The position numbers were made by a program, and so were the translations under genes. A stretch of 64,000 bases of DNA. Origin: Streptomyces sp. SAI-135 (GTDB taxonomy: Bacteria; Actinomycetota; Actinomycetes; Streptomycetales; Streptomycetaceae). This document shows positions 9,377-19,689 of the stretch, piece by piece; within the stretch, counting starts at the first letter, position 1; the number at the start of each line of letters is the position of its first letter. The stretch covers positions 2,542,001-2,606,000 of the forward strand of contig NZ_JARXYP010000002.1 in the NCBI RefSeq assembly GCF_029893805.1, read 5' to 3'. Under the pieces are notes generated by a model. It was not told the origin of the DNA. It did not search any database and saw nothing but the letters and a program-made list of their open reading frames with translations.

Positions 9377-10306
9377 GTGAACACCCTGCCGCAGCAGCTG
9401 GCCAACGGGCTGCTTCTGGGCTCGATGTACGGGCTGATCGCCATCGGCTACACGATGGTGTACGGCATCGTCCAGCTCATCAACTTCGCGCACGGCGAGA
9501 TCTTCATGACCGGCGCCTTCGGCGCCTTCACGGTCTACTTCTACATACTGCCCGACGGCACCTCGATGGCCCTCGCCGTCCCCCTGATGCTGATCGGCGG
9601 CGGCATCGTCGCCATCCTCATCGCCGTCGGAGCGGAACGGTTCGCCTACCGGCCCCTGCGCGGAGCCCCACGGCTCGCACCGCTCATCACCGCGATCGGT
9701 CTCTCCCTGGCCCTCCAGGAAGTCGTCCGCAACTTCTACCCCCGCGCCGACCGCGCCGTCGCCTTCCCCGGCCTCGACGCCACCCACGACATCGGCTCCG
9801 TCACCATCAAGGACGCCGACATCTTCCTCGTCGTCGCCGCGATCGTCTGCATGTCCGCCCTCGCCTTCTTCGTCCGCAAGTCCCGCACCGGCCGCGCCAT
9901 GCAGGCCACCGCACAGGACCCGGACACCGCACAGCTCATGGGCATCGACACCAACCGCATCATCGTCATCGCCTTCGCCATCGGCGGCTTCTTCGCCGCC
10001 GTCGCCGCCGTCGCCTACGGCATGAAATACGGCAGCATCGACTACCGCATGGGCTTCCTGATGGGCCTCAAGGCCTTCACCGCAGCCGTCCTCGGCGGCA
10101 TCGGCAACATCTACGGCGCCATGCTCGGCGGCCTCGTCCTCGGCGTCGCCGAGACCCTCGCCTCCGCCTACATCGACGACATCCCCGGCATGCACCTCTT
10201 CGGCGGCGGCTCCTGGAAGGACGTCTGGGCCTTCTGCCTGCTCATCCTCGTCCTCCTCGTCAGGCCACAAGGCCTGCTCGGCGAACGCGTAGCGGACAGG
10301 GCGTGA
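9377..10306 (+). CDS. livH: Branched-chain amino acid ABC transporter permease LivH
   Basis: 309 residues. I place the start at GTG 9377 because TGGAGG lies 7 bases upstream and the protein then begins MNTLPQQLANGLLLGSMYGL, as LivH proteins do; an ATG at 9341 is open but lacks this signal. About eight hydrophobic segments, with AIGYTMVYGIVQLINFAHGEIFMTGAF and the EAA-like loop near KAFTAAVLGGIGNIYGAMLGG. It forms the membrane channel with LivM. The stop overlaps a GTG that could serve as an alternative livM start. Confidence 0.93.
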   Translation: MNTLPQQLANGLLLGSMYGLIAIGYTMVYGIVQLINFAHGEIFMTGAFGAFTVYFYILPDGTSMALAVPLMLIGGGIVAILIAVGAERFAYRPLRGAPRLAPLITAIGLSLALQEVVRNFYPRADRAVAFPGLDATHDIGSVTIKDADIFLVVAAIVCMSALAFFVRKSRTGRAMQATAQDPDTAQLMGIDTNRIIVIAFAIGGFFAAVAAVAYGMKYGSIDYRMGFLMGLKAFTAAVLGGIGNIYGAMLGGLVLGVAETLASAYIDDIPGMHLFGGGSWKDVWAFCLLILVLLVRPQGLLGERVADRA

Positions 10307-10311
10307 TCACG

Positions 10312-12077
10312 ATGACCGACACCACCACTCGCGGCCTGATCCCCCTGCCGCTCGCCGCGGCCCGCGCACTCCTCCTCGCCGGAGGCATCGCCACCGCCGC
10401 CTCCGCCTTCCTCGCCTGGACCTGGACCAGCGAATTCCCCGGCGACCTCACCATCACCGGCTACCCCGGCGGCCTCCAGTGGCTGACCTTCATCGCCGGC
10501 CTCCTCACCACCGTCTTCGCCCTCGCGGCCTACGACATCCGCGGCCTGCGCTGGCTCATCCCCGCCCGCAACAACGCCCCCCTCGCCCTCACCGCACTCG
10601 GCGGCTTCGGCGTCACCTGGTACACGATCATCTCGATCGCCGCCGAACTCGGCGGACTCGCCAACCTCGAACCGGGCGGCTGGGTCGCGGCCATCGCCTC
10701 CCTCCTCCCCGTCATCGGCGCCTTCGCCCTCCCCGAGCCGCGCAGCGAGAGCACCAAGGAAAACCTCAAGGCCTACCTCGCCAAGCCCGACGGCATCCCC
10801 GCCCCCGCACCCCTCAGCCCCTGGCTGGAGCGCGCGGTCATCACCGTCGTCACCATCATCGGCCTGGCCGTCTTCACGTACGGCATCGACACCGAGTACG
10901 GCGAACTCTTCGTCGGCTTCCTCATCGTCGTCGTCTTCGCCGTCTGGGCCCTGCACACCGCCGGACTCAACGACCGCTTCTCCCGCATGGTCGCCCGCAA
11001 CCGCAGCTTCACCCTCGCCATGGGCTTCGCCGCGGCCATCGCCTTCCCCTTCACCCAGACCAACGACCACTACGCCAACATCGGCGTCAACATCCTGATC
11101 TTCGGCACGGTCGCCCTGGGCCTCAACATCGTCGTCGGCCTCGCGGGCCTCCTCGACCTCGGATACGTCGCCTTCCTCGGCGTCGGCGCCTACACCGCCG
11201 CCCTCGTCTCCGGCTCCGAGTTCTCCCGCTTCTCCGGCGTCCACTTCCCCTTCTGGGCCGCCGCCCTCACCGGCGCCGCCGCCTCGCTCGTCTTCGGCGT
11301 CCTCATCGGTGCCCCCACCCTGCGACTGCGCGGCGACTACCTCGCCATCGTCACCCTCGGCTTCGGAGAGATCTTCCGCATCGCCGTCAACAACATGGAC
11401 GGCGACTCCGGCCCCGACCTCACCAACGGCCCGAACGGCATCCCCGCCATCCCCGACCTCAACCTCCTCGGGTTCAACCTCGGCGAAGCCCACGACATCG
11501 GCGGCTTCACCCTCGGCCGATTCGCCAACTACTACCTGCTCATGGTGCTGATCATGGCCATCGTGGTCCTGGTCTACACCCGCGCCGCCGACTCCCGCAT
11601 CGGCCGCTCCTGGATCGCCATCCGCGAGGACGAGACCGCCGCCACCGCCATGGGCATCAACGGCTTCCGCGTCAAGCTCATCGCCTTCGCCCTCGGCGCC
11701 ACCCTCGCCGGCCTCGCCGGCACCGTCAGCGCCCACGTCACCTACAGCGTCGTCCCGACGCCGTACCAGTTCGCGGGCTCCACACCCCCCAACTCGGCCT
11801 TCCTCCTGGCCGCCGTCGTCCTCGGCGGCATGGGCACCGTCGCCGGCCCCATCCTCGGCGCCGCACTCCTCTACCTGCTGCCCGAGAAGCTCGTCTTCCT
11901 CCAGGACAAGTCGCTGCTGGCCTTCGGCATCGCCCTCATCCTGCTGATGCGCTTCCGCCCCGAAGGCATCATCGCCAACCGCCGCCGCCAACTCGAATTC
12001 CACGAGACCGGCCAACTCGACGTACCAGAAACAACGACACTCACCGGCGAACCGGCCGCCGTCACCAAGGCGGGGGC

Positions 12078-12081
<4 letters not shown>
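10312..12081 (+). CDS. livM: Branched-chain amino acid ABC transporter permease LivM
   Basis: 589 residues, longer than enterobacterial LivM (about 425) because of an extra N-terminal membrane region of about 220 residues seen in streptomycete versions. The conserved core is in the second half: LNIVVGLAGLLDLGYVAFLGVGAYTAAL, LRLRGDYLAIVTLGFGEI and the EAA loop RIGRSWIAIREDETAATAMGIN. I prefer ATG 10312 to GTG 10303 because AGGG is better spaced for it. The stop overlaps livG (ATGA), giving translational coupling. Confidence 0.92.
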
Positions 12082-13657
<1,576 letters not shown>

Positions 13658-13673
13658 CACCCCGGCTGCACGA

Positions 13674-13709
13674 CGAGGCCCGCGCCCCCTGTTGGGGACG
13701 CGGGCCTCG
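13674..13709. terminator. Bidirectional terminator between livF and the ANTAR regulator
   Basis: An 11-bp stem CGAGGCCCGCG / CGCGGGCCTCG, extended inward by CCCC/GGGG with one bulged A, followed by TCTTTTC. It lies between convergent genes and can serve both. Confidence 0.85.
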
Positions 13710-13729
13710 GTCTTTTCTCGGCCTTGAGG

Positions 13730-14386
13730 TCAGCCCTTGTTGGCCTTCTTCTCATCGGCGTCCTGGATGACCGCCTCCGCGACCTGCTGCATCGACATAC
13801 GACGGTCCATCGACGTCTTCTGGATCCACCGGAACGCCGCGGGCTCGGTCAGACCGTACGAGGTCTGCAGAATCGACTTCGCCCGGTCGACGAGCTTGCG
13901 GGTCTCCAGGCGCAGGGTGAGGTCGGCGACCTCGTTCTCCAACTCCCGCAGCTCCGTGAACCGCGAGACGGCCATCTCGATCGCCGGGACGACGTCACTC
14001 TTGCTGAACGGCTTGACCAGGTAGGCCATCGCACCGGCGTCCCTCGCCCGCTCGACGAGGTCCCGTTGCGAGAAGGCGGTGAGCATCAGCACCGGGGCGA
14101 TCCGCTCCTCCGCGATCTTCTCGGCGGCGGAGATACCGTCGAGCTTCGGCATCTTCACGTCGAGGATGACGAGGTCCGGCTTGTGCTCACGGGCGAGCTC
14201 GACGGCCTGCTCGCCGTCGCCGGCCTCGCCTACGACGCTGTAGCCCTCTTCCTCCAGCATCTCTTTGAGGTCGAGCCGGATCAGGGCCTCGTCCTCGGCG
14301 ATGACGACACGGGTCGTCAGCGGAGGCACGTGCGACTTGTCGTCGTCGGGCGCGTCTACGGGCTGGGGCGACTCGGGGGCGGTCAC
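13730..14386 (-). CDS. ANTAR-domain response regulator (PdtaR/AmiR-NasR type)
   Basis: 218 residues from GTG at 14386. The receiver domain has the phospho-acceptor Asp76 (LVILDVKMP), Thr103 and Lys125 (YLVKPF). A coiled linker follows (RELENEVADLTLRLETRKLVDRAKS) and then a C-terminal ANTAR RNA-binding domain (QTSYGLTEPAAFRWIQKTSMDRRMSM). Such proteins act by antitermination on RNA hairpins and are normally controlled by a histidine kinase encoded elsewhere. No kinase gene is adjacent here. It resembles mycobacterial PdtaR in layout and length. Confidence 0.9.
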   Translation of the reverse strand: MTAPESPQPVDAPDDDKSHVPPLTTRVVIAEDEALIRLDLKEMLEEEGYSVVGEAGDGEQAVELAREHKPDLVILDVKMPKLDGISAAEKIAEERIAPVLMLTAFSQRDLVERARDAGAMAYLVKPFSKSDVVPAIEMAVSRFTELRELENEVADLTLRLETRKLVDRAKSILQTSYGLTEPAAFRWIQKTSMDRRMSMQQVAEAVIQDADEKKANKG

Positions 14387-14417
14387 GGGGGCTCCTCGTT
14401 CAGGGGCAGGGGTACTG

Positions 14418-14448
14418 CTGACAAGAGCGTACCTAGCTGCGGTAAGGT
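14418..14448 (+). promoter_or_regulatory. Possible promoter of the tRNA gene
   Basis: CTGACA (14418-14423) and TAAGGT (14443-14448) resemble -35 and -10 elements, with a 19-base spacer that is slightly long. They lie 39 bases upstream of the tRNA 5' end. Confidence 0.4.
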
Positions 14449-14487
14449 GGGTGCGCGCAGGGTCACAAGTAACCTTTGATTCTGCGG

Positions 14488-14562
14488 GCCCCGGTAGCCC
14501 AATTGGCAGCAGGCAACGGATTCAAAACCCGTACAGTGTCGGTTCGAGTCCGACCCGGGGCA
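14488..14562 (+). tRNA. tRNA-Leu (anticodon CAA), atypical class I shape
   Basis: A perfect 7-bp acceptor stem GCCCCGG / CCGGGGC, a T arm GTCGG-TTCGAGT-CCGAC and an anticodon loop TTCAAAA give anticodon CAA (leucine, codon UUG). The discriminator base is A, as LeuRS expects; CCA is not encoded. The fifth anticodon-stem pair is an A-C mismatch, the D stem has only three clear pairs, and the variable loop has just five bases, whereas bacterial leucine tRNAs normally carry a long variable arm. Either it is a divergent tRNA or it is a tRNA-like relic. A T-rich terminator follows. Confidence 0.75.
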
Positions 14563-14591
14563 CTTTTCCTGCAATTCGAAGGTCACCGATC

Positions 14592-14629
14592 AAAGCGGAT
14601 GTCCACGTTCCCGTGAACATCCGCTTTTT
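14592..14629 (+). terminator. Rho-independent terminator after tRNA-Leu
   Basis: An 11-bp stem AAAGCGGATGT / ACATCCGCTTT around a 14-base loop, ending in TTTTTG. This classical shape is rare in this genome type and directly follows the tRNA. Confidence 0.85.
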
Positions 14630-14667
14630 GCTGCGTGTCTTCGCGATCACTCGCCCAGAGTGGCCGC

Positions 14668-15426
14668 ATGTACGACATCAGCACACGCAAGCGAGCCCTC
14701 GCGCTGGTGGCACAGGGACGCAGCATCAACTCGGTCAGTCGGCAAACGGGAATCTCGCGAGCCGCGATCCGCTCCTGGCTGCAACGCATCGAGCCGTCGC
14801 CGCGCATGGCATCCCCGGATCCCGGTCCGCCTGCCGACAACAAGGCCTACGCGTACCTGCTGGGCCTCTACCTGGGCGACGGGTGCATCAGCGCACACCC
14901 GCGCGGGAACGGCTACTACCTCCGCATCGCATGCGCCGACGCCTGGCCGGGCCTCATCCAGGAGTGCAGGGAAGCCATCACCAAGGTGCGCCCAGGTGTC
15001 GGCGTCTACGCCCTCCAAAAGGAGGGCTGCCGGATGGTGACCAGCTACTCCAGACACTGGCCGAACCTTTTCCCCCAGCACGGTCCCGGCAAGAAGCACG
15101 AGCGCACCATCGCCCTCGAACCCTGGCAGCAGGCCATCGTCGACGCTCACCCCTGGGAGTTCATCCGGGGCCTCATCCACTCCGACGGGTGCCGCATCAC
15201 CAACTGGACGACCCGACTCGTAGCCGGCGAACGCAAGCGCTACGAATACCCTCGGTACTTCTTCTCCAACAAGTCCGATGACATCCGGCGCCTCTTCACC
15301 GACACCCTCGACAAGGTCGGTGTCGAATGGACCACCCTCGCCCGCGGCAGCGACCCGTTCAACATCTCGATCGCCCGAAAAGCCTCAGTAGCCCTGATGG
15401 ACACCCACGTAGGCCCCAAGCACTGA
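14668..15426 (+). CDS. Helix-turn-helix plus LAGLIDADG-motif protein next to the tRNA
   Basis: 252 residues from ATG at 14668. Residues 1-45 (TRKRALALVAQGRSINSVSR) form a transposase/regulator-type helix-turn-helix. Residues 63-73 (YLLGLYLGDGC) and 165-175 (FIRGLIHSDGC) match the two LAGLIDADG helices of monomeric homing endonucleases, including the acidic residue near the end of each (Asp71, Asp173). It lies about 100 bases after the tRNA-Leu and converges on pyk with only 7 bases between the stops. It could be a free-standing homing-type nuclease or a DNA-binding regulator that has recruited this fold; sequence alone cannot tell whether it cleaves DNA. Confidence 0.75.
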   Translation: MYDISTRKRALALVAQGRSINSVSRQTGISRAAIRSWLQRIEPSPRMASPDPGPPADNKAYAYLLGLYLGDGCISAHPRGNGYYLRIACADAWPGLIQECREAITKVRPGVGVYALQKEGCRMVTSYSRHWPNLFPQHGPGKKHERTIALEPWQQAIVDAHPWEFIRGLIHSDGCRITNWTTRLVAGERKRYEYPRYFFSNKSDDIRRLFTDTLDKVGVEWTTLARGSDPFNISIARKASVALMDTHVGPKH

Positions 15427-15433
15427 CCCGCCC

Positions 15434-16870
15434 CTACTTGGGACTGTCGTCCTCCCCGATGTGGTGGACCCGGACCAGGTTCGTCGAGCCCGACACCCCG
15501 GGCGGCGAGCCGGCCGTGATGACGACCATGTCGCCCTTCTCGCAGCGGCCGTACCGCAGCAGTGCCTCGTCCACCTGGTCGACCATCGCGTCCGTGGAGT
15601 CGACCTGAGGGCCGAGGAAGGTCTCCACGCCCCAGGTGAGGCTGAGCTGGGAGCGGGTCGCCGGTTCCGGGGTGAAGGCCAGGAGGGGGATCGGGGAGCG
15701 GTAGCGGGACAGTCGGCGGACCGTGTCGCCGGACTGGGTGAAGGCGACCAGGAACTTCGCGCCGAGGAAGTCGCCCATCTCCGCCGCGGCGCGGGCGACG
15801 GCCCCTCCCTGGGTGCGGGGCTTGTTCCGTTCCGTCAGCGGCGGCAGGCCCTTCGCGAGGATGTCCTCCTCCGCCGCCTCCACGATCTTCGCCATCGTCC
15901 GGACCGTCTCGATCGCGTACTTGCCCACACTCGTCTCGCCGGACAGCATCACCGCGTCCGTGCCGTCGATGACCGCGTTGGCGACATCGGAGGCCTCCGC
16001 GCGCGTGGGACGCGAGTTCTCGATCATGGAGTCGAGCATCTGGGTCGCGACGATCACCGGCTTGGCGTTCCGCTTGGCGAGTTTGATGGCGCGTTTCTGG
16101 ACGATCGGCACCTGTTCGAGGGGCATCTCCACGCCGAGGTCGCCGCGGGCGACCATGATGCCGTCGAAGGCGGCGACGATGTCCTCGATGGCTTCGACGG
16201 CCTGCGGTTTCTCGACCTTGGCGATGACGGGGACCCGGCGTCCCGCGGAGTCCATGATCCGGTGGACGTCCTCGATGTCACGCCCGCTGCGGACGAAGGA
16301 GAGGGCGATCACGTCGAAGCCCATGCGCAGGGCCCAGCGGAGGTCTTCCTCGTCCTTGTCCGAGAGTGCGGGGACGGAGACCGCCACGCCCGGCAGGTTG
16401 AGGCCCTTGTGGTCGGAGACCATGCCTCCCTCGAGCACGCGGGTGTGGACGCGGGGTCCGTCGACCGAGGTGACCTCCAGGCAGACCTTGCCGTCGTCGA
16501 CGAGGATCCGCTCACCGACAGTGACATCCGTGGCGAGCCCGCCGTACGTCGTTCCGCACTGCCGCTGGTCGCCCTCCGCGCCCTCTTCCACGGTGAGGGT
16601 GAAGGTGTCGCCGCGTTCAAGGAGTACGGGTCCTTCGGTGAAGTGGCCGAGGCGGATCTTCGGGCCCTGAAGGTCGGCGAGGAGGCCGACGCTGCGGCCG
16701 GTCTCGTCGGAGGCCTTGCGGACGCGGTGGTACCGCTCCTCGTGCTCGGCGTAGCTGCCGTGGCTGAGGTTGAAGCGGGCTACGTCCATTCCAGCGTCGA
16801 CCAGGTCTTTGATCTGGTCGTAGGAGTCGGTGGCGGGGCCCAGGGTGCAGACGATCTTTGCTCGGCGCAT
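15434..16870 (-). CDS. pyk: Pyruvate kinase
   Basis: 478 residues, full length. It catalyses phosphoenolpyruvate + ADP to pyruvate + ATP, the last step of glycolysis. Seen directly: MRRAKIVCTLGPATDSYDQI, ARFNLSHG, the active-site segment VIAKVEKPQAVEAIEDI, GIMVARGDLGVEMP and the K/Mg region QMLDSMIENSRPTRAEASDVANA. The allosteric C-terminal domain is complete. The gene has its own upstream region of about 145 bases before the SIMPL gene. Confidence 0.97.
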   Translation of the reverse strand: MRRAKIVCTLGPATDSYDQIKDLVDAGMDVARFNLSHGSYAEHEERYHRVRKASDETGRSVGLLADLQGPKIRLGHFTEGPVLLERGDTFTLTVEEGAEGDQRQCGTTYGGLATDVTVGERILVDDGKVCLEVTSVDGPRVHTRVLEGGMVSDHKGLNLPGVAVSVPALSDKDEEDLRWALRMGFDVIALSFVRSGRDIEDVHRIMDSAGRRVPVIAKVEKPQAVEAIEDIVAAFDGIMVARGDLGVEMPLEQVPIVQKRAIKLAKRNAKPVIVATQMLDSMIENSRPTRAEASDVANAVIDGTDAVMLSGETSVGKYAIETVRTMAKIVEAAEEDILAKGLPPLTERNKPRTQGGAVARAAAEMGDFLGAKFLVAFTQSGDTVRRLSRYRSPIPLLAFTPEPATRSQLSLTWGVETFLGPQVDSTDAMVDQVDEALLRYGRCEKGDMVVITAGSPPGVSGSTNLVRVHHIGEDDSPK

Positions 16871-17015
16871 GTTTCGACCTTAGGCCTTACCGATGGGTAG
16901 CGAATTGGACGGGTATGACGACTCAACCACCTTTGGGTGAAGGGTTGTTGACAACGGTTGAAGTGTGCGCCGTCCCGCTCGGATGAGCATTTCGGATGCA
17001 AATTCCAGCGGTCGC

Positions 17016-17696
17016 TCACAGCCTGGGTGGTGCCATGGTGAAGCGTGCGTTGACCTGGGCGTGGACGTGTTGGCGTTGGGGTTCGAGGTCGAGGGGGGCG
17101 GCTGCGGTGTCGGCCTCGTAGGCCATGGAGCGGGCGCGGCTGGCCTTGCCGACGAAGCGGGGTTCGGGGTCCTCGGCTCCGATGTCGGCGAGTTCGAGGA
17201 GGGCCACCAGGGACGTGCCCAGCGCCTCGGCGTACTCCTTCGCCCGCTGGACGGCGTCGCGTACCGCCTGCTGCCGTGCCTGTCGGTGGGCGGGTGAGTC
17301 GCGGCGCAGGGCCCACCAGGGGCCGTCGACCGTCGTGAGTTCCTGGTCGGCCAGTCGGGTCGTCAGTTCGCCCAGTGCGGTGAAGTCGGTGAGTTCGGCG
17401 GTGATGTGGACGCGGCCGTGGTAGGCGTGGACGCGTTCGCCGCGGCCGTGTTCCTTGAGTTCGGGTGTGACGGAGAAGGAGCCGGTCTCCAGGTGTTCGA
17501 CGGCGTCGCCGTAGGACTTGAGCAGGTCCAGGGCGTGGGCGTTGCGGCGGGTGAGGTCGTCGAGGGCGGTGCGGCGGTCCTTGCCGCGGGTGGCCACAGT
17601 GATGCCGAGGCGGGCGATCTCGGGGTCGACTTCGAGGTGGGCTTCGCCGCGGACGGCGATGCGGGGGGCGTCGGGGGTGCCGTAGGGAACGGTCAT
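17016..17696 (-). CDS. SIMPL (DUF541) domain protein
   Basis: 226 residues. The domain shows the pattern IAVRGEAHLEVDPEIARLGITVATRGKDR near the N-terminus, a central AYHGRVHITAELTDFTALGELT and a C-terminal beta strand ARFTMAPP. Many SIMPL proteins are exported, but no signal peptide is visible here, so a cytoplasmic location is likely. In other bacteria members affect oxidative stress tolerance or form oligomeric channel-like rings; the function here is unknown. It is divergent from the nucleotidase gene. Confidence 0.85.
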   Translation of the reverse strand: MTVPYGTPDAPRIAVRGEAHLEVDPEIARLGITVATRGKDRRTALDDLTRRNAHALDLLKSYGDAVEHLETGSFSVTPELKEHGRGERVHAYHGRVHITAELTDFTALGELTTRLADQELTTVDGPWWALRRDSPAHRQARQQAVRDAVQRAKEYAEALGTSLVALLELADIGAEDPEPRFVGKASRARSMAYEADTAAAPLDLEPQRQHVHAQVNARFTMAPPRL

Positions 17697-17823
17697 AACG
17701 GCTCACTCTTCCAGTTTTCGCGTGGTGAGTCACCAGATCGAAACCTGTGGGGACTGTTGCCGTTCGACATGTGCGGGTCAGAATCTACGCGCGTTGTTGA
17801 CCGTTCCCCGAGGAGATCGAGAC

Positions 17824-19623
17824 ATGGCCCTGAACCGCCGGAAGTTCCTGGAGAAGTCCGCCGTGACCGGAGCGGGGGTCGCGCTGGCGGGTGCCGTGGG
17901 AGCTCCCGCCGCGCAGGCCGCGGAGAGCGGGAGGAAGCCTGTGAAGCGGTATGCGCTCACCGTGATGGGCACCACCGACCTGCACGGTCATGTCTTCAAC
18001 TGGGACTACTTCAAGGACGCGGAGTACAAGGACTCCGCGGGGAACGCGCAGGGTCTGGCGCGGATCTCGACGCTGGTGAGCCAGGTCCGTGCGGAGAAGG
18101 GCCGCTGCAACACGCTGCTGCTGGACGCGGGTGACACGATCCAGGGGACGCCGCTGACGTACTACTACGCGAAGGTGGACCCGATCACCGCGAAGGGCGG
18201 TCCGGTGCACCCGATGGCGGCGGCCATGAACGCCATCGGGTACGACGCGGTGGCGCTGGGCAACCACGAGTTCAACTACGGCATCGAGACGCTGCGGAAG
18301 TTCGAGGAGCAGTGCGACTTTCCGCTCCTCGGCGCCAACGCGCTGGACGCGAAGACGCTGCAGCCCGCTTTCCCGCCGTACTTCATCAAGAAGTTCCATG
18401 TGAAGGGCGCGCCGCCGGTGAAGGTGGCGGTGCTGGGTCTGACGAACCCCGGTATCGCGATCTGGGACAAGGCGTATGTGCAGGGCAAGTTGACGTTCCC
18501 GGGCCTTGAGGAGCAGGCGGCGAAGTGGGTGCCGAAGCTGCGGTCGATGGGTGCGGACGTGGTGGTGGTGTCGGCGCACTCGGGTTCGTCGGGCACGTCG
18601 TCCTACGGTGACCAGCTGCCGTACGTGGAGAACTCGGCGGCGCTGGTGGCGCAGCAGGTGCCGGGGATCGACGCGATTCTGGTGGGTCACGCGCATGTGG
18701 AGATTCCGGAGCTGAAGGTCACCAATGCGCAGACCGGGAAGACGGTCGTGCTGTCGGAGCCGTTGGCGTACGCGGAGCGGCTGTCGCTGTTCGACATCGA
18801 GCTGGTCTTCGAGAAGGGGCGTTGGTCGGTCGAGTCGGTGTCGTCGAAGGTCCTCAACTCGAACTCGGTGGCGGACGACCCGAGGATCACCAAGTTGCTG
18901 AAGGACGACCATGACGTCGTCGTGAAGTACGTGAACCAGGTGGTCGGTACGGCGACTCAGACGCTGACGACGGTCGAGGCGCGGTACAAGGACGCGCCGA
19001 TCATCGACCTGATCACGAAGGTCCAGGAGGACGTGGTCAGGGCGGCGCTGGCGGGGACGGAGTACGCCTCGCTGCCGGTGATCGCGCAGGCGTCGCCGTT
19101 CTCGCGGACCTCGGAGATCCCGGCCGGCGATGTGACGATCCGGGATCTGTCGAGCCTGTACGTGTACGACAACACGCTGGTGGCGAAGTTGCTGACGGGT
19201 GCGCAGGTCAGGGCGTACCTGGAGTACTCGGCGGAGTACTTCGTGCGGACGGCGGCGGGTGCGGTCGTGGACGTGGAGAAGCTGACGAACGCGGGCAACC
19301 GTCCGGACTACAACTACGACTACGTGTCGGGGCTGTCGTACGAGATCGACATCGCGCAGGCGGCGGGTTCGCGGATCAGGAACCTGACCTGGAACGGTGC
19401 CGCGCTGGACGACGCGCAGAAGTTCGTGTTCGCGGTGAACAACTACCGGGCGAACGGCGGCGGGGCGTTCCCGCACGTGGCTTCGGCTCCGGAGTTGTGG
19501 TCGGAGTCGACGGAGATCCGTACGCGGATCGCGGAGTGGGTGACCGCGAAGGGTGTGCTGGACCCGAAGGACTTCGCGTCGGTGGACTGGAGGCTCACGC
19601 GCGAGGGGACGCCGGTCTTCTAG
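17824..19623 (+). CDS. Tat-exported 5'-nucleotidase / metallophosphoesterase
   Basis: 599 residues from ATG 17824, preceded by GAGGAGATCGAGAC. The N-terminus has a Tat signal (NRRKFLEKS, then a hydrophobic stretch and APAAQA cleavage region). The catalytic domain shows the dimetal motifs TTDLHGH (Asp52, His54), LDAGDTIQGTP, LGNHEFNYG and VGHAHVEIP. The C-terminal 5'-nucleotidase substrate domain follows (NYDYVSGLSYEID, FAVNNYRANGGGAFP). It should hydrolyse extracellular nucleotides or 2',3'-cyclic nucleotides to recover phosphate and nucleosides. Monocistronic, ending in a hairpin. Confidence 0.92.
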   Translation: MALNRRKFLEKSAVTGAGVALAGAVGAPAAQAAESGRKPVKRYALTVMGTTDLHGHVFNWDYFKDAEYKDSAGNAQGLARISTLVSQVRAEKGRCNTLLLDAGDTIQGTPLTYYYAKVDPITAKGGPVHPMAAAMNAIGYDAVALGNHEFNYGIETLRKFEEQCDFPLLGANALDAKTLQPAFPPYFIKKFHVKGAPPVKVAVLGLTNPGIAIWDKAYVQGKLTFPGLEEQAAKWVPKLRSMGADVVVVSAHSGSSGTSSYGDQLPYVENSAALVAQQVPGIDAILVGHAHVEIPELKVTNAQTGKTVVLSEPLAYAERLSLFDIELVFEKGRWSVESVSSKVLNSNSVADDPRITKLLKDDHDVVVKYVNQVVGTATQTLTTVEARYKDAPIIDLITKVQEDVVRAALAGTEYASLPVIAQASPFSRTSEIPAGDVTIRDLSSLYVYDNTLVAKLLTGAQVRAYLEYSAEYFVRTAAGAVVDVEKLTNAGNRPDYNYDYVSGLSYEIDIAQAAGSRIRNLTWNGAALDDAQKFVFAVNNYRANGGGAFPHVASAPELWSESTEIRTRIAEWVTAKGVLDPKDFASVDWRLTREGTPVF

Positions 19624-19642
19624 CGGTCCGGGAGTGGCTACG

Positions 19643-19669
19643 ACCCTCCTCCCCGTCGGCGAGGAGGGT
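19643..19669. terminator. Hairpin between convergent nucleotidase and hydroxylase genes
   Basis: A 9-bp perfect stem ACCCTCCTC / GAGGAGGGT with a 9-base loop, followed on the plus strand by TCTTCC. Confidence 0.75.
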
Positions 19670-19689
19670 TCTTCCGCCGCCCCCGGGCT

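Noticed and set aside
14488..14562. Selenocysteine tRNA (anticodon TCA by a one-base shift of the loop)
   Set aside because: The 7-base loop with T33 gives CAA; a TCA reading needs a shifted stem and the acceptor/T arm lengths are those of an ordinary tRNA.
14488..15426. Integrated element using the tRNA as attachment site
   Set aside because: I found no second copy of the tRNA 3' end downstream, no integrase, and pyk follows directly.
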